From: Psychromonas ossibalaenae ATCC BAA-1528
GTDB lineage: Bacteria > Pseudomonadota > Gammaproteobacteria > Enterobacterales > Psychromonadaceae
Assembly (NCBI RefSeq): GCF_000381745.1
Contig: NZ_KB907016.1
Coordinates: 1-38,008 of the forward strand
Reading direction: 5' to 3'
DNA length: 38,008 bases
Part shown: in pieces, positions 23,938 through 33,223 of the stretch
How positions within the stretch are numbered: the stretch's first letter is position 1
Layout of the letters: each line of letters begins with the position of its first letter
The notes under the pieces: model-generated
Database searches by the model: none
The model's input: only the letters and a program-made list of their open reading frames with translations
What the model was told of the DNA's origin: nothing
Made by a program: the position numbers and the translations under genes

Positions 23938-26366
23938 AAAACATAAACCCCTCTACTGGTTATAAAATGGTTTTCCGCTGGAGCTGGCGGGAAATCTGGT
24001 CGGGACAGCTGTGGCCGGTGACCGCTGCACTTACTTTGATTGTTGCCTGCGTGGTCGCGTTATCAGCATTAGCTGTTCGTGTTGAAAAAGTAATGACAGA
24101 TCAGGGACGCTCCATGATGGCAGCTGATCTGGTATTTCATTCTGCGAACCCGGTTCCACAACTGCTGTTGTCAGATGCGCAGGACTTAGAGCTAAGTGTG
24201 TCGCGGCAGATCCGCTTTCAGACTATGGCATTCAGCGATAACAATATGCAGCTGGTCAGTGCTAAAGCGGTGCAGAGCAGTTATCCGCTTCGCGGTGATT
24301 TAGTCTTAACCGGAGCTGCAGGTTTACAAAAAAGCAGCGTGCAGCCTGGTGAATTGTGGCTTGCTGAACGTCTGTTTTCTTTATTAGATGTAAAAGTAGG
24401 CGATATTGTTGCGGTTGGTGATGCGGATCTGCAGGTTTCCGGGAGAATTGAAGCGCAGCCGGAACTGGCTTATAACCCTTTTAGAACCATGCCCAGCGTA
24501 TTTATCCATTATTCTGATCTGGATAAAACCGGTGCGGTGCAGTTAGGCAGCCGGGTGCAGTACCGTATCTTTTTTAATGGTGAAAATGACGCGTTGACGC
24601 AGCTTCAGCAGGATCATCAAGCACAGACAGGCGACTCCTGGATCAGTGAGAAAAATCAAGGCAGAAGCGCAGATTTAATTATTAAAGCCAAGCAGTACTT
24701 ATCTCTTACTATTTTAATGGTGATATTAATGGCATCGGTCACTCTGGTGCTGACCTGTCGTCATTATGCGGCCAGTCGAGCCGAATCAGTGGCAATGCTT
24801 AAAAGTATGGGCGCAGGCAGAAGCTGGCTGCGCAGCTGGTTATTCTCACAAGCTGCTATTATGTTTCTCTGCAGCTTATTTTTCGGTTCCCTGTTTGGTA
24901 TTGCTTTAGAATTATTATTGCGCCTGCCTCTGCAGGGCATTCTACCTGATGTGCTACCGGGTTACGGTTGGAAACCTTTTGCTTTTGGCTGCTCAGTTTC
25001 GCTGCTGATCGGTCTGCCGGCTTTGGGGATTCCGCTACTGCGTCTGCTGGATACGCCGGCGATAGCGGTACTACAGAAGCAGGCCGGCAAGGCTTCTAAA
25101 AAACACTGGTGGCTGGCATCTGCTCCGGCGGCTGCTTTTTTACTGTTTTATGGCGGCAGTGCATTAGTGTGGATGGTCTGCCTGGGGCTGATTCTGTTAT
25201 TTTTAGTGCTTGCCGGCATCAGTTATGCCCTGTTGCATCTGCTTAGCCGTGGAAAATGGGGGGCCGCCATGAAACTGGCATTAAGCCGTATTAAACGCTC
25301 CCCGCAAACCAGTATGATGCAGCTGGCTGCATTATCAGGATCATTAATGCTGCTGGCGGTTATCTGGCTGGTACGCGCGGATCTGCTGGGGGACTGGCAG
25401 CAGACGCTGCCGCCAGATGCTGCTAATGTTTTTGCGATTAATATTGCTCCAGAAGAACAGCAGCAGTATCTGCAGGAACTGGATAATAACAGCATAGAAA
25501 GATCGGATGCCTATCCTATTATTCGCGGGCGTCTGACTCATATAAATGATCTTAATGCTAAAGATAAAGCTGCTGAAAACGATCCGGATGTGCATGCCTT
25601 GCGCCGCGAAATTAACTTTACCTGGGCAGAAAAACTGCCCGTTTATAATGATATTACTGCCGGGAAATGGACTCCGAAAAATTCCGTTTCTATCGAGGCC
25701 ACTCTGGCTGCTGATCTGGGGGTTTCCGTAGGAGATAAATTAAGTTTTTCGGTTAATAGCCAGCTGTTCAGCGCTCGGGTAAATTCCATTCGCAGCGTAC
25801 AGTGGCAAAGCATGAAACCCAACTTCTATTTCATTTTTAGTAAAGATATGATTGAGCAGATGCCGGCAACCTGGCTGGTCAGTTTTCGTATAGATGAAAA
25901 ACAGATCCCTGTCTTGAATCAGCTTGCACGGGATTATCCGACGGTGACTTTATTAGATTTTCGTACGATGGGAGAGAAAATTCAAAGCATGCTGGTACAG
26001 ATTACCTGGTCATTAAGTGTGTTAGGCGGGCTAGGGGTGATCAGCGGTATATTACTGATTTTTACCCTGCTGCGCTTAAGTTTGAAACAGCGTCAAAATG
26101 AAATAACCTTGTACCGTACATTAGGAGCAAGCAGAAAGTCTATCAGTCAGACGTTATGGAGTGAATATGGTGTGATGGCGGCCGCTGCCGGGGCTGCTGC
26201 CGTAGCCGGCGCTGAAGCACTGCTCTTTAGTCTGGTGAAATGGGGATTTCAGTTACAGCCGAGCATACATATTGGTATGTGGTTTGCCCTGCCTGCTTTA
26301 GCAGTAGTGATTGTATTTATCAGTTTAAAGAGTGTTATTCAGCAATTGTTAAAACCATTAAAGTAA
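23934..26366 (+). CDS. ybbP: FtsX-like ABC transporter permease YbbP
   Basis: 810 residues, inner membrane, with about ten helices in two FtsX-type blocks (about 260-430 and 690-800) and large periplasmic domains. Strings such as VTAALTLIVACVVALSA, TGAVQLGSRVQYR, AMLKSMGAGRSWLR, LAALSGSLMLLAVIWLVRADLL and YRTLGASRKSISQTLW match E. coli YbbP in order, and length is near the usual 804. The start is GTG overlapping the ybbA stop, with GGAG five bases upstream; an ATG 33 bases on (MVFRWSWREIW) is the alternative. It forms the membrane half of YbbAP. Confidence 0.92.
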   Translation: MKNINPSTGYKMVFRWSWREIWSGQLWPVTAALTLIVACVVALSALAVRVEKVMTDQGRSMMAADLVFHSANPVPQLLLSDAQDLELSVSRQIRFQTMAFSDNNMQLVSAKAVQSSYPLRGDLVLTGAAGLQKSSVQPGELWLAERLFSLLDVKVGDIVAVGDADLQVSGRIEAQPELAYNPFRTMPSVFIHYSDLDKTGAVQLGSRVQYRIFFNGENDALTQLQQDHQAQTGDSWISEKNQGRSADLIIKAKQYLSLTILMVILMASVTLVLTCRHYAASRAESVAMLKSMGAGRSWLRSWLFSQAAIMFLCSLFFGSLFGIALELLLRLPLQGILPDVLPGYGWKPFAFGCSVSLLIGLPALGIPLLRLLDTPAIAVLQKQAGKASKKHWWLASAPAAAFLLFYGGSALVWMVCLGLILLFLVLAGISYALLHLLSRGKWGAAMKLALSRIKRSPQTSMMQLAALSGSLMLLAVIWLVRADLLGDWQQTLPPDAANVFAINIAPEEQQQYLQELDNNSIERSDAYPIIRGRLTHINDLNAKDKAAENDPDVHALRREINFTWAEKLPVYNDITAGKWTPKNSVSIEATLAADLGVSVGDKLSFSVNSQLFSARVNSIRSVQWQSMKPNFYFIFSKDMIEQMPATWLVSFRIDEKQIPVLNQLARDYPTVTLLDFRTMGEKIQSMLVQITWSLSVLGGLGVISGILLIFTLLRLSLKQRQNEITLYRTLGASRKSISQTLWSEYGVMAAAAGAAAVAGAEALLFSLVKWGFQLQPSIHIGMWFALPALAVVIVFISLKSVIQQLLKPLK

Positions 26367-26412
26367 CAGCCACTTGCGGTCGTGGCATTTGTAATTATTT
26401 CAGGAATATAAA

Positions 26413-27081
26413 TTGTTAAGAAAATTACCCCGCTGGGTCGAGTACGGCGCGTTTACCCTGGCATTATTAGCCGGTACTGTAAATGCGGTAGGCCTGCTTG
26501 GTTTTCAGCATCAGTCTGTTTCGCATTTATCAGGAACAACAACCATGATAGGAGCAGAGTTGTTTTCATTTTCCAGTAGCCTGCCCCACCTTAGCGGGAT
26601 TTTGTTTAGCTTCTTATTAGGCTCTGCGCTTTCCGGATATTTTATTTCCAGTGAATCAGTCAAGCTGGGACGAAACTATGATCTTTTGCTGGTGATTGAA
26701 GGTCTACTTCTGCTGGTTGCTATTTTTTTCTTAGATAAGCATGCACCGCTTGGACACTATTTGGCATCGGCAGCCTGTGGACTACAAAATGCGTTGGCGA
26801 CCCGCTACAGCGGTGCAGTGGTGAGGACGACGCATGTAACTGGAATTTTTACGGATCTAGGTATTATGTTAGGCGGAGCACTTCGTGGGGAGGCGTTTGA
26901 TAAAAGAAAATGTATATTATTCTGTCTTATTCTGCTCGGGTTTATACTCGGTGGTGCAGTCGGGGCTTACCTGTTTCAGAGCTTTCAGTTTATGGCGTTA
27001 ATTTTTCCTGCGGGAATCTGTTTTATGCTGGCTGTCTCCTATCGTTTGTATTCCGTCAGGCAAAGAAAAGTTTCGCGATAA
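26413..27081 (+). CDS. DUF1275 (YoaK-like) membrane protein
   Basis: 222 residues with six hydrophobic helices. GTVNAVGLLGFQHQSVSHLSGTTT and ALATRYSGAVVRTTHVTGIFTDLG are hallmarks of the DUF1275/YoaK family, the T-H-V-T-G motif being highly typical. The function is unknown; such proteins are sometimes annotated as permeases. The start codon appears to be TTG with AGGA seven bases before it, and no ATG lies near a ribosome site. It follows ybbP by about 46 bp on the same strand and may be read through from it. Confidence 0.85.
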   Translation: MLRKLPRWVEYGAFTLALLAGTVNAVGLLGFQHQSVSHLSGTTTMIGAELFSFSSSLPHLSGILFSFLLGSALSGYFISSESVKLGRNYDLLLVIEGLLLLVAIFFLDKHAPLGHYLASAACGLQNALATRYSGAVVRTTHVTGIFTDLGIMLGGALRGEAFDKRKCILFCLILLGFILGGAVGAYLFQSFQFMALIFPAGICFMLAVSYRLYSVRQRKVSR

Positions 27082-27125
27082 TGGCAGACTTATTGTTTAT
27101 CTAACTTGTATTTAGGGAATTCAAA

Positions 27126-27407
27126 ATGCCGAAAAAACTGTTAAGAAACCAGTTTTTTTTATTGTTACTGCTGACGCTCCTTAATTTGTATGTGTATTAT
27201 TTTATTGGTGTTGAAGCACCGCAAGATCCGCAGGATTATTGCGCTGCAACAACCCTGTCGACGGGGCCATGTATTGCTGATTTACCTGGTGAGTTCGCCA
27301 GGGGGGCCGTACTGCAGCTCAGCCTGATATTTTTTGTTTGTTTCCCGTTGTTATCTATTATTTTAGGTAGGGTATATTCAGCAGTTAGCGTCTGTTGGAA
27401 GCGTTGA
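27126..27407 (+). CDS. Small membrane protein, hypothetical
   Basis: 93 residues with one hydrophobic helix at about 10-28, a short polar loop with two cysteines (Cys39 and Cys49, possibly a disulphide outside) and a second helix at about 64-80. There is no recognised family. It lies 44 bp after the DUF1275 gene and 29 bp before the hydrolase, so it belongs to the same run of genes. The start is ATG with a weak AGGGAATTC upstream. Confidence 0.6.
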   Translation: MPKKLLRNQFFLLLLLTLLNLYVYYFIGVEAPQDPQDYCAATTLSTGPCIADLPGEFARGAVLQLSLIFFVCFPLLSIILGRVYSAVSVCWKR

Positions 27408-27436
27408 TTTTTACTTAAGTTGCCAGGAAACTTGTA

Positions 27437-28222
27437 ATGCCTAAACTGCACTCGAATGGAATTAACCTTTATTACGAAATCCATGGAGCAGGGCAGCCGC
27501 TGCTGTTTATTCATGGCTTGGGATCCAGTACTTGTGACTGGGAACTGCAGATTGAGGAGTTTTCCAGATCATATCAGGTTATCACCTTTGATTTACGAGG
27601 CCATGGACGATCTGATAAACCCGCCGGCCCCTATACTATGTCGATGCTTGCTGCAGACTGCATCGGACTGATGCAGGGGCTGGGCGTTGAAAAGGCTCAT
27701 GTAGTCGGCTTGTCCTTAGGCGGTTGTATCGCTTTTCAGCTTGCTATAGACGCGCCGCAGTTAGTTAGGACTCTGACTGTTATAAATGCTGTTCCAGAGT
27801 TGGTCGCGCATACCTTTAAGGAGCGTCTAGAAATATATTTGAGACTGCTGATTGTGTCTTTATTCGGTATGCGTAAAACGGGGCAAATATTGAGTCGGCG
27901 TCTGTTTATAAAACCTCAACAGGAAAAGCTGCGTCGAACTTTTACTGCACGGTGGGCTGAAAATGACCAGCAGGCTTACCTGGCCGCGTTAAAAGCGATG
28001 ATCGGTTGGAGCGTCACTGCTCGGCTTGCAGAGATTGACTGTCCCGTGCTGATTATAACCTCGGATCAGGATTATACACCAGTGGCGGTCAAGGCTGCGT
28101 ACACAGAAAAACTAAGCAATGCACAGCTTGTGGTTATTGCCGACTGTCGCCATGCGCTGCCCGTTGAGCAGCCTCTGCTTCTGCATTCTGCTTTAACAGG
28201 GTTTCTGGTGAAACAGAGTTAA
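27437..28222 (+). CDS. Alpha/beta-fold hydrolase
   Basis: 261 residues with a complete catalytic set: oxyanion HGLGSS (26-31), nucleophile Ser93 in VGLSLGG, Asp212 in SDQDYTP and His239 in DCRHALP. The overall layout resembles beta-ketoadipate enol-lactone hydrolase (PcaD) and RutD-like soluble esterases. The substrate cannot be named and no aromatic-degradation gene is nearby. It is followed, 84 bp on, by the ligase/hydrolase pair on the same strand; a shared promoter is possible but not shown. Confidence 0.88.
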   Translation: MPKLHSNGINLYYEIHGAGQPLLFIHGLGSSTCDWELQIEEFSRSYQVITFDLRGHGRSDKPAGPYTMSMLAADCIGLMQGLGVEKAHVVGLSLGGCIAFQLAIDAPQLVRTLTVINAVPELVAHTFKERLEIYLRLLIVSLFGMRKTGQILSRRLFIKPQQEKLRRTFTARWAENDQQAYLAALKAMIGWSVTARLAEIDCPVLIITSDQDYTPVAVKAAYTEKLSNAQLVVIADCRHALPVEQPLLLHSALTGFLVKQS

Positions 28223-28306
28223 CTACAGCTGATTTAAGTGTGCCCTGAAATTAAATAACTGGCTATTTTGTACTATATATATAAGGAAACGACCGGGAGA
28301 TAAATT

Positions 28307-29773
28307 TTGAGCCGCTGCGGGAAACTCGACATTGACAGTTTCAATAAACGCCTGATATCGCAGCTTGATATTCTGCATCAGGTATTGAATACGTCTGGAT
28401 TTGGTGAAGGTGAATTATCTCTGGGGGCTGAACTTGAAACGAATATCGTCAACCGTGACGGTATTGCTCAATACTTGAATCATGAACTTCTGGATTCGTG
28501 TCAGGATCCACGTTTAACACTAGAGTTAAACCGCTATAATCTGGAATTAAATTTAACACCGGTGCCGGCTTCGGGAACCCCTTTTACAAGTATCGGTAAT
28601 GAGATCCTGTCAATCCTTAAGGCGGTTAATCAAGCCGCGCAAAAAAACAGTGCTGAGCTGGTGGCTATCGGCATTCTGCCGACACTACGGCAGCAGGATT
28701 TATGTAAAAGCGTTGTTTCTGACAATTACCGCTATAAATTTTTTGCCAGTGAGTTGTCTGCGCGTCGAGGCAGTCAGTTTAAACTGCAGATTGACGGTGA
28801 AAACCCTTTTGCAGTAGAGACAGATACTATTGCCTACGAAGGGGCGGGTACATCACTGCAGCTGCATTTAAGGGTGTCGCCTGCGCGTTTTGCTAATGTC
28901 TATAATGCAGTGCAGCTGGTCAGCCCTGCTGTTCTGGCCTATGCGGCTAACTCGCCTTGTCTGCTCGGGCATTTTTTGTGGGATGAAACCCGTATTGCGC
29001 TGTTTAAGCAGTCAACAGATACGCGTGTTCATCAGCATCAGTGGCGTGAACCGCCGCGGGTGAATTACGGGTCAGGCTGGAACCGTCATGGTCTGCATGA
29101 ACTTTTTGCGGAAAATGTTAGTTTATATTCTCCTCTATTTACCCAGGGATTTGCACAGGATGCTGCAGCTGTCTGGGCAAAAGGACAACCTCCACGATTC
29201 GATGAGTTAATGCTTCATCAGGGCACTGTATGGAGCTGGAATCGCGGCATTTACGATTATCATAATAATGGGCATGTCAGAATTGAAGCCCGTACGCTGC
29301 CGGCAGGCCCTACCGTGGCAGATATGATGGCAAATTCAGCGGTTTTAACCGGTCTGGCTTACGGCTTAGAAGATAATATTGAACAGCTGATTGCGCGTCT
29401 GCCGTTTAAACATGCGAAATATAATTTTTACCGGGCGGCGCAGAGCGGCATAGATGCAAAATTAATCTGGCCGGATCCTAAAAATAACAGACTGATAGAA
29501 ACAAGCCCTGCTTATATTTTAAGCCGTTTAATGCCCTACGCTAAACTGGGGCTGCAGAAAATAGGTCTAAACGAGGTGGAAATCAGTTCTCATCTCAATC
29601 TTTTCCAGCAGCGGATTGAAGCTAATACCAGCGGTGCCCGCTGGCAGCGTCAAATGACGGCTGAATATGAAAAGTCAGAAACTCGCCATGACGCTCTGCA
29701 CCTGATGTTTGCCAAATATCGTCTTTTTCAAGATAACAATATCGCTGTCAGCGACTGGGATTTAAATAAATGA
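28307..29773 (+). CDS. GCS2-type carboxylate-amine ligase (glutamate-cysteine ligase-like)
   Basis: 488 residues of the glutamate-cysteine ligase-like superfamily (YbdK/GCS2-like). Seen are GAELETNIVNRDG (about 40-52, the metal/ATP E-x-E), LELNRYNLELNLTP, SDNYRYKFF, TSLQLHLRVSP and VRIEARTLPAGPTVADMMAN (substrate/metal region). Such enzymes join a carboxylate to an amine with ATP; the real substrates are unknown. The start is TTG with GGGAG seven bases upstream. Its stop overlaps the next gene's ATG by 4 bp, so it and the AstE/aspartoacylase-type hydrolase are translated together. It is unlikely to be the main gshA, whose product belongs to a different subfamily. Confidence 0.82.
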   Translation: MSRCGKLDIDSFNKRLISQLDILHQVLNTSGFGEGELSLGAELETNIVNRDGIAQYLNHELLDSCQDPRLTLELNRYNLELNLTPVPASGTPFTSIGNEILSILKAVNQAAQKNSAELVAIGILPTLRQQDLCKSVVSDNYRYKFFASELSARRGSQFKLQIDGENPFAVETDTIAYEGAGTSLQLHLRVSPARFANVYNAVQLVSPAVLAYAANSPCLLGHFLWDETRIALFKQSTDTRVHQHQWREPPRVNYGSGWNRHGLHELFAENVSLYSPLFTQGFAQDAAAVWAKGQPPRFDELMLHQGTVWSWNRGIYDYHNNGHVRIEARTLPAGPTVADMMANSAVLTGLAYGLEDNIEQLIARLPFKHAKYNFYRAAQSGIDAKLIWPDPKNNRLIETSPAYILSRLMPYAKLGLQKIGLNEVEISSHLNLFQQRIEANTSGARWQRQMTAEYEKSETRHDALHLMFAKYRLFQDNNIAVSDWDLNK

Positions 29774-30801
29774 ATACACATTCACAGCAGCTGCAGGTGG
29801 GGATTTACGACAGCCGTGAGCTTAACGGAGAGGGAGATATTGCTGACTTTCTCTCGCAGTTCAAGCGTTATTCTGCGCTGATTTTATTTAAAGGCAAAGA
29901 TTCACAGCGGCCCTGCCGCATAATTACAACTCTGCTCCACGGTAATGAACCTTCCGGCGTTTATGCACTGCAGCGTTTAATTACTAATCAGACACAGCCG
30001 ATTTGTGATACTTATGTTTTTGTGGCATCTGTCCGCGCAGCAACCGCTGAGCCGTTATTTTATTTTCGAATGCTGCCGGAGCATAGGGATCTGAATCGTT
30101 GTTTTTCCGATATTAACATTAGTGATCAGCAGGGCGCATTAGCGCTGTATATTAAAGAATTTATCCGCGGCAAGCGGCCTGAGCTGTTGATGGATATGCA
30201 TAATACCTCAGGTGAAAGCCCTGCATTCAGCGTGTCGCATGTGCAGGACAGGCGGCATGCTTCTTTATGCCTGTTATTCAGTCCGTTTATTATTCATTCT
30301 ACAATTAAAGTCGGTGCCTTGTTCGAGCAGGATTTTAACTGTCCTAATGTCACCATAGAATGCGGCGGCGCTGCTAATGAAATGTCACATGAAATTGCCT
30401 ATACGGGACTGCACCGCATATTTCGTGCGGAAATATCAGAATTGAAAGGGGAAGCCGAATCACCTGTATGGCTGAACAATCCTTTAAGGTTAGAATTAAA
30501 AGCTGATACCAAACTCGCTTATGCCGACAGTCCCTGCCCGCAGGCGGATCTGACTCTGCCGCTGGATATAGATTCGCATAACTTCGGGGTGTGGGGGGCG
30601 GACAGGCCACTGGGCTGGCTGGGAGATAGAGGGATGAATATCTTTACCGTCAAAGGAGCGCAGGGTAAGGATCATTTAGCAGATCTGTTTACCTGCCGTA
30701 ATAGACAGCTGTTTCCTGCCGTCTCACTGCACCTGTTTATGATAACCAACCGTGCCGATATTGCGCTGTCGGACTGTCTCTTATACGCCGTTCCCTGCTG
30801 A
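29770..30801 (+). CDS. Succinylglutamate desuccinylase/aspartoacylase-family zinc hydrolase
   Basis: 343 residues with the AstE/AspA metallo-carboxypeptidase features: HGNEPSG (His57, Glu60, zinc), DLNRCF (107-112), DMHNTSG (His144, zinc) and IECGG (Glu197, general base). AstE and aspartoacylase split N-acyl amino acids. There is no arginine-succinyltransferase operon here, so classic AstE function is doubtful. The 4-bp overlap with the upstream carboxylate-amine ligase suggests that the two make and break, or modify in sequence, the same amide-linked amino acid compound. Which compound is not visible. Confidence 0.85.
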   Translation: MNTHSQQLQVGIYDSRELNGEGDIADFLSQFKRYSALILFKGKDSQRPCRIITTLLHGNEPSGVYALQRLITNQTQPICDTYVFVASVRAATAEPLFYFRMLPEHRDLNRCFSDINISDQQGALALYIKEFIRGKRPELLMDMHNTSGESPAFSVSHVQDRRHASLCLLFSPFIIHSTIKVGALFEQDFNCPNVTIECGGAANEMSHEIAYTGLHRIFRAEISELKGEAESPVWLNNPLRLELKADTKLAYADSPCPQADLTLPLDIDSHNFGVWGADRPLGWLGDRGMNIFTVKGAQGKDHLADLFTCRNRQLFPAVSLHLFMITNRADIALSDCLLYAVPC

Positions 30802-30879
30802 CTTGTCTACTGCTGAAAATATGGCCTGCTGTCCAGGTTAGCTATACTCTAGATATATATGATATTTGGGGATGTGAAA

Positions 30880-31965
30880 ATGAATAAGCTGCCGGTTGAG
30901 TTTTTTCCTACCCGTTTCTGGCATAAAAGCCATGACGACCTGGTTAGCTGTGATGTCTGTCCCCGTCATTGTCATCTGCGTGAAGGTAAGCGTGGGACCT
31001 GTTATGTGCGTATGAATCATCACGGAAAAATCGTGCTCACCAGTTACGGACGTTCATCGGGTTTTTGTATCGATCCTATTGAGAAAAAGCCGTTGAATCA
31101 TTTCTACCCCGGTTCACGGGTGATGTCGTTCGGTACCGCCGGCTGCAACCTTACCTGTCAATTCTGCCAGAACTGGGAGATCAGTAAATCCCGTCAGGTT
31201 GATACGCTTTGTGACAGCGCGATGCCGCAGCAGCTGGCGCTGGCTGCTAAAAATCAAGGCTGTAGAAGCCTGGCTTTTACCTATAACGATCCGGTGATCT
31301 TTATGGAGTATGCGGTTGATGCAGCCCTGGCAGCTAAAGCATTAGGGCTTAAGAGTGTTGCAGTGAGTGCCGGTTATATGTGTGAGCAGCCCAGAATCGA
31401 GTTTTATCGCCACATGGATGCTGCTAATATTGATTTAAAAGGCTTTACTGAGGACTTTTACCATAAAATATGCCACGGTCAGCTGCAGCCGGTTCTTGAT
31501 ACTCTGCTGTATCTTAAGCATCAGACTAATGTCTGGTTTGAAATTACCACCCTGCTGATCCCCGGTGAAAATGACAGCTCCCAGGAATTACATCAGATGT
31601 GTTTGTGGATAGCTGAAAACCTCGGCGCGGATGTACCTCTGCATTTTAGTGCTTTTCATCCGGATTTTAAGATGAAGGATAAACCCTGCACGCCGCTGGC
31701 AGCGCTGCTGCGGGCAAGAAAGATTGCTCTGAGTTACGGACTGCACTATGTGTACTGCGGTAATGTACATGACAGCGAGTCAGACAGTACCTATTGTCCA
31801 AACTGTGGCAGCCTGGTGATTGAAAGGGACTGGTATCAGCTGGGCTTGTATAATATTGATCAATCTGGGCATTGTTTACACTGCGGGCATCTATTAGCAG
31901 GATGCTTTGCCGGGCCTAAAGAGGAATTTGGACGGCAGCGCATTCCAGTAAGAATGGGGGATTGA
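30880..31965 (+). CDS. amrS: AmmeMemoRadiSam system radical SAM enzyme
   Basis: 361 residues. The radical SAM cluster motif is C-x3-C-x2-C (Cys89, Cys93, Cys96 in AGCNLTCQFCQNWEIS), preceded by CDVCPRHC...GTCYVR (Cys24, 27, 31, 41) and a GRSSGFCIDPIEKKPLNHFYPG block that is very typical of the AmrS family. The C-terminus has a CPNCGS...CLHCGH zinc-ribbon-like pair. AmrS usually sits with AMMECR1-like and Memo-like genes; neither is within the window. The start is ATG with GGGGA upstream; a start seven codons earlier (30859) is less likely. The reaction of the family is not established. Confidence 0.9.
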   Translation: MNKLPVEFFPTRFWHKSHDDLVSCDVCPRHCHLREGKRGTCYVRMNHHGKIVLTSYGRSSGFCIDPIEKKPLNHFYPGSRVMSFGTAGCNLTCQFCQNWEISKSRQVDTLCDSAMPQQLALAAKNQGCRSLAFTYNDPVIFMEYAVDAALAAKALGLKSVAVSAGYMCEQPRIEFYRHMDAANIDLKGFTEDFYHKICHGQLQPVLDTLLYLKHQTNVWFEITTLLIPGENDSSQELHQMCLWIAENLGADVPLHFSAFHPDFKMKDKPCTPLAALLRARKIALSYGLHYVYCGNVHDSESDSTYCPNCGSLVIERDWYQLGLYNIDQSGHCLHCGHLLAGCFAGPKEEFGRQRIPVRMGD

Positions 31966-31975
31966 TAACTAGTCG

Positions 31976-32000
31976 ACCGTACTGCGTTCAGCAGTACGGT
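31976..32000. terminator. Convergent hairpin terminator between amrS and glpC
   Basis: A perfect 10-bp stem ACCGTACTGC/GCAGTACGGT (31976-31985 with 31991-32000) with a 5-nt loop. It is followed only by a short T-rich tail (GCCGTTTATT) on the plus strand. Confidence 0.6.
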
Positions 32001-32014
32001 GCCGTTTATTAGAT

Positions 32015-33223
32015 TTACACAGTTAAACCTTGCGCTAATAAGTTAATCGGGTGAATCGTTTTTAAGTGAGTGTTTTCCTCTATCTGCCATTTGCATGTTT
32101 CACAGTCGGTAATTGCATAATCAGCATCTGAATTTTTGATTGTCTCAAAGAGATGTTTACCGATCTTCATGGATACATCGTAGTTCTCTTTTTTAAAACC
32201 ATAGGTGCCGGCAAGACCGCAGCATTCGCTCTCCAGAACAATGACTTTTAAACCGGGAATGGCCCGCAGCAGCTCAATGGTAAAAATAGCCAGACCGCTT
32301 CGTTCTAAATGGCAGGGGGTATGGTAAACAATGGTTTTGTTTATCTCTTTGAGTTTTGGTGCGTTGCCGTTCATAAACTCACGCAGCAAAAATGAGGTGA
32401 TATATTCAATTTTATCCACGACTTGACTGTTATCTACATCCAGCACATGCGGGTATTCCTGTTTTAAGGTAAATGAACAGGTGGAAGAGGTCGATAAAAT
32501 CGGCGTATTAAACTTCTCGACTGCCTCGGTCATATTTTTTACATTAAAACGTGCATTCTTACGTGCTTTATCGTGAAATCCGTTGGCAATTAACGGTACG
32601 CCGCAGCATTTTTCTTTGTTTAATAATTTAAGCCCGATATTCATGGCATTTAATACTTTGAGCAGATCTTTACCCAGATCCGGATCATTATAATTAACGT
32701 AACAGCCGTGGAAATAACTGACCTGACGCGGGTATTGTTCCTGATCCGGGGCATTCTTTTTGAACCAGTTTCTAAAGGTACCTAGTGAATATTTGGGCAG
32801 CGCTTTATGCTTATCAATGCCTATGGTTTTATGCATCACTGTTTTAATGATTTGTGAATCGGTTATTTTATTAACAATAGGCGCAAAGGGGGTCGATAGT
32901 GTGCCGAACAGGTCCGTCTGGCTTAAAATGAAATCTCTCATCAACTTAGGATTAATAACTTTCTTTTCAAACTTTCCTCTGGCAACGGCGATAATATCAC
33001 CCACATTAACGTTCGATGGGCAGGCGGTTTCACAGCGTTTGCAGTTGGTGCACAGTTTTAATGCCTGATCATAATAATCCAGACTTTTTATACGCAGGCG
33101 TGCGCCGTCAGGCCCGCACTCTTTAGGGCCCGGATAATTCGGGTTAGCTTTTGCAACGGGGCAGTACACGGTACAAATAGTACATTTAATGCATTTTTCA
33201 AAACTGTTTTGCGCGATATTCAT
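32015..33223 (-). CDS. glpC: Anaerobic glycerol-3-phosphate dehydrogenase subunit C
   Basis: 402 residues, the membrane-associated iron-sulfur subunit that passes electrons from GlpAB to menaquinone. Two 4Fe-4S ferredoxin motifs, FEKCIKCTICTVYCPV and LCTNCKRCETACPS, lie in the first 75 residues. Two cysteine-rich CCG domains follow (EKCCGVPLIANGFHDKA and SECCGLAGTYGFK, plus YHTPCHLERSG), as in heterodisulfide reductase-like subunits. The ATG overlaps the glpB stop by 4 bp, and the protein is of normal length. It is the last gene of glpABC; a hairpin ends the unit. Confidence 0.95.
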   Translation of the reverse strand: MNIAQNSFEKCIKCTICTVYCPVAKANPNYPGPKECGPDGARLRIKSLDYYDQALKLCTNCKRCETACPSNVNVGDIIAVARGKFEKKVINPKLMRDFILSQTDLFGTLSTPFAPIVNKITDSQIIKTVMHKTIGIDKHKALPKYSLGTFRNWFKKNAPDQEQYPRQVSYFHGCYVNYNDPDLGKDLLKVLNAMNIGLKLLNKEKCCGVPLIANGFHDKARKNARFNVKNMTEAVEKFNTPILSTSSTCSFTLKQEYPHVLDVDNSQVVDKIEYITSFLLREFMNGNAPKLKEINKTIVYHTPCHLERSGLAIFTIELLRAIPGLKVIVLESECCGLAGTYGFKKENYDVSMKIGKHLFETIKNSDADYAITDCETCKWQIEENTHLKTIHPINLLAQGLTV

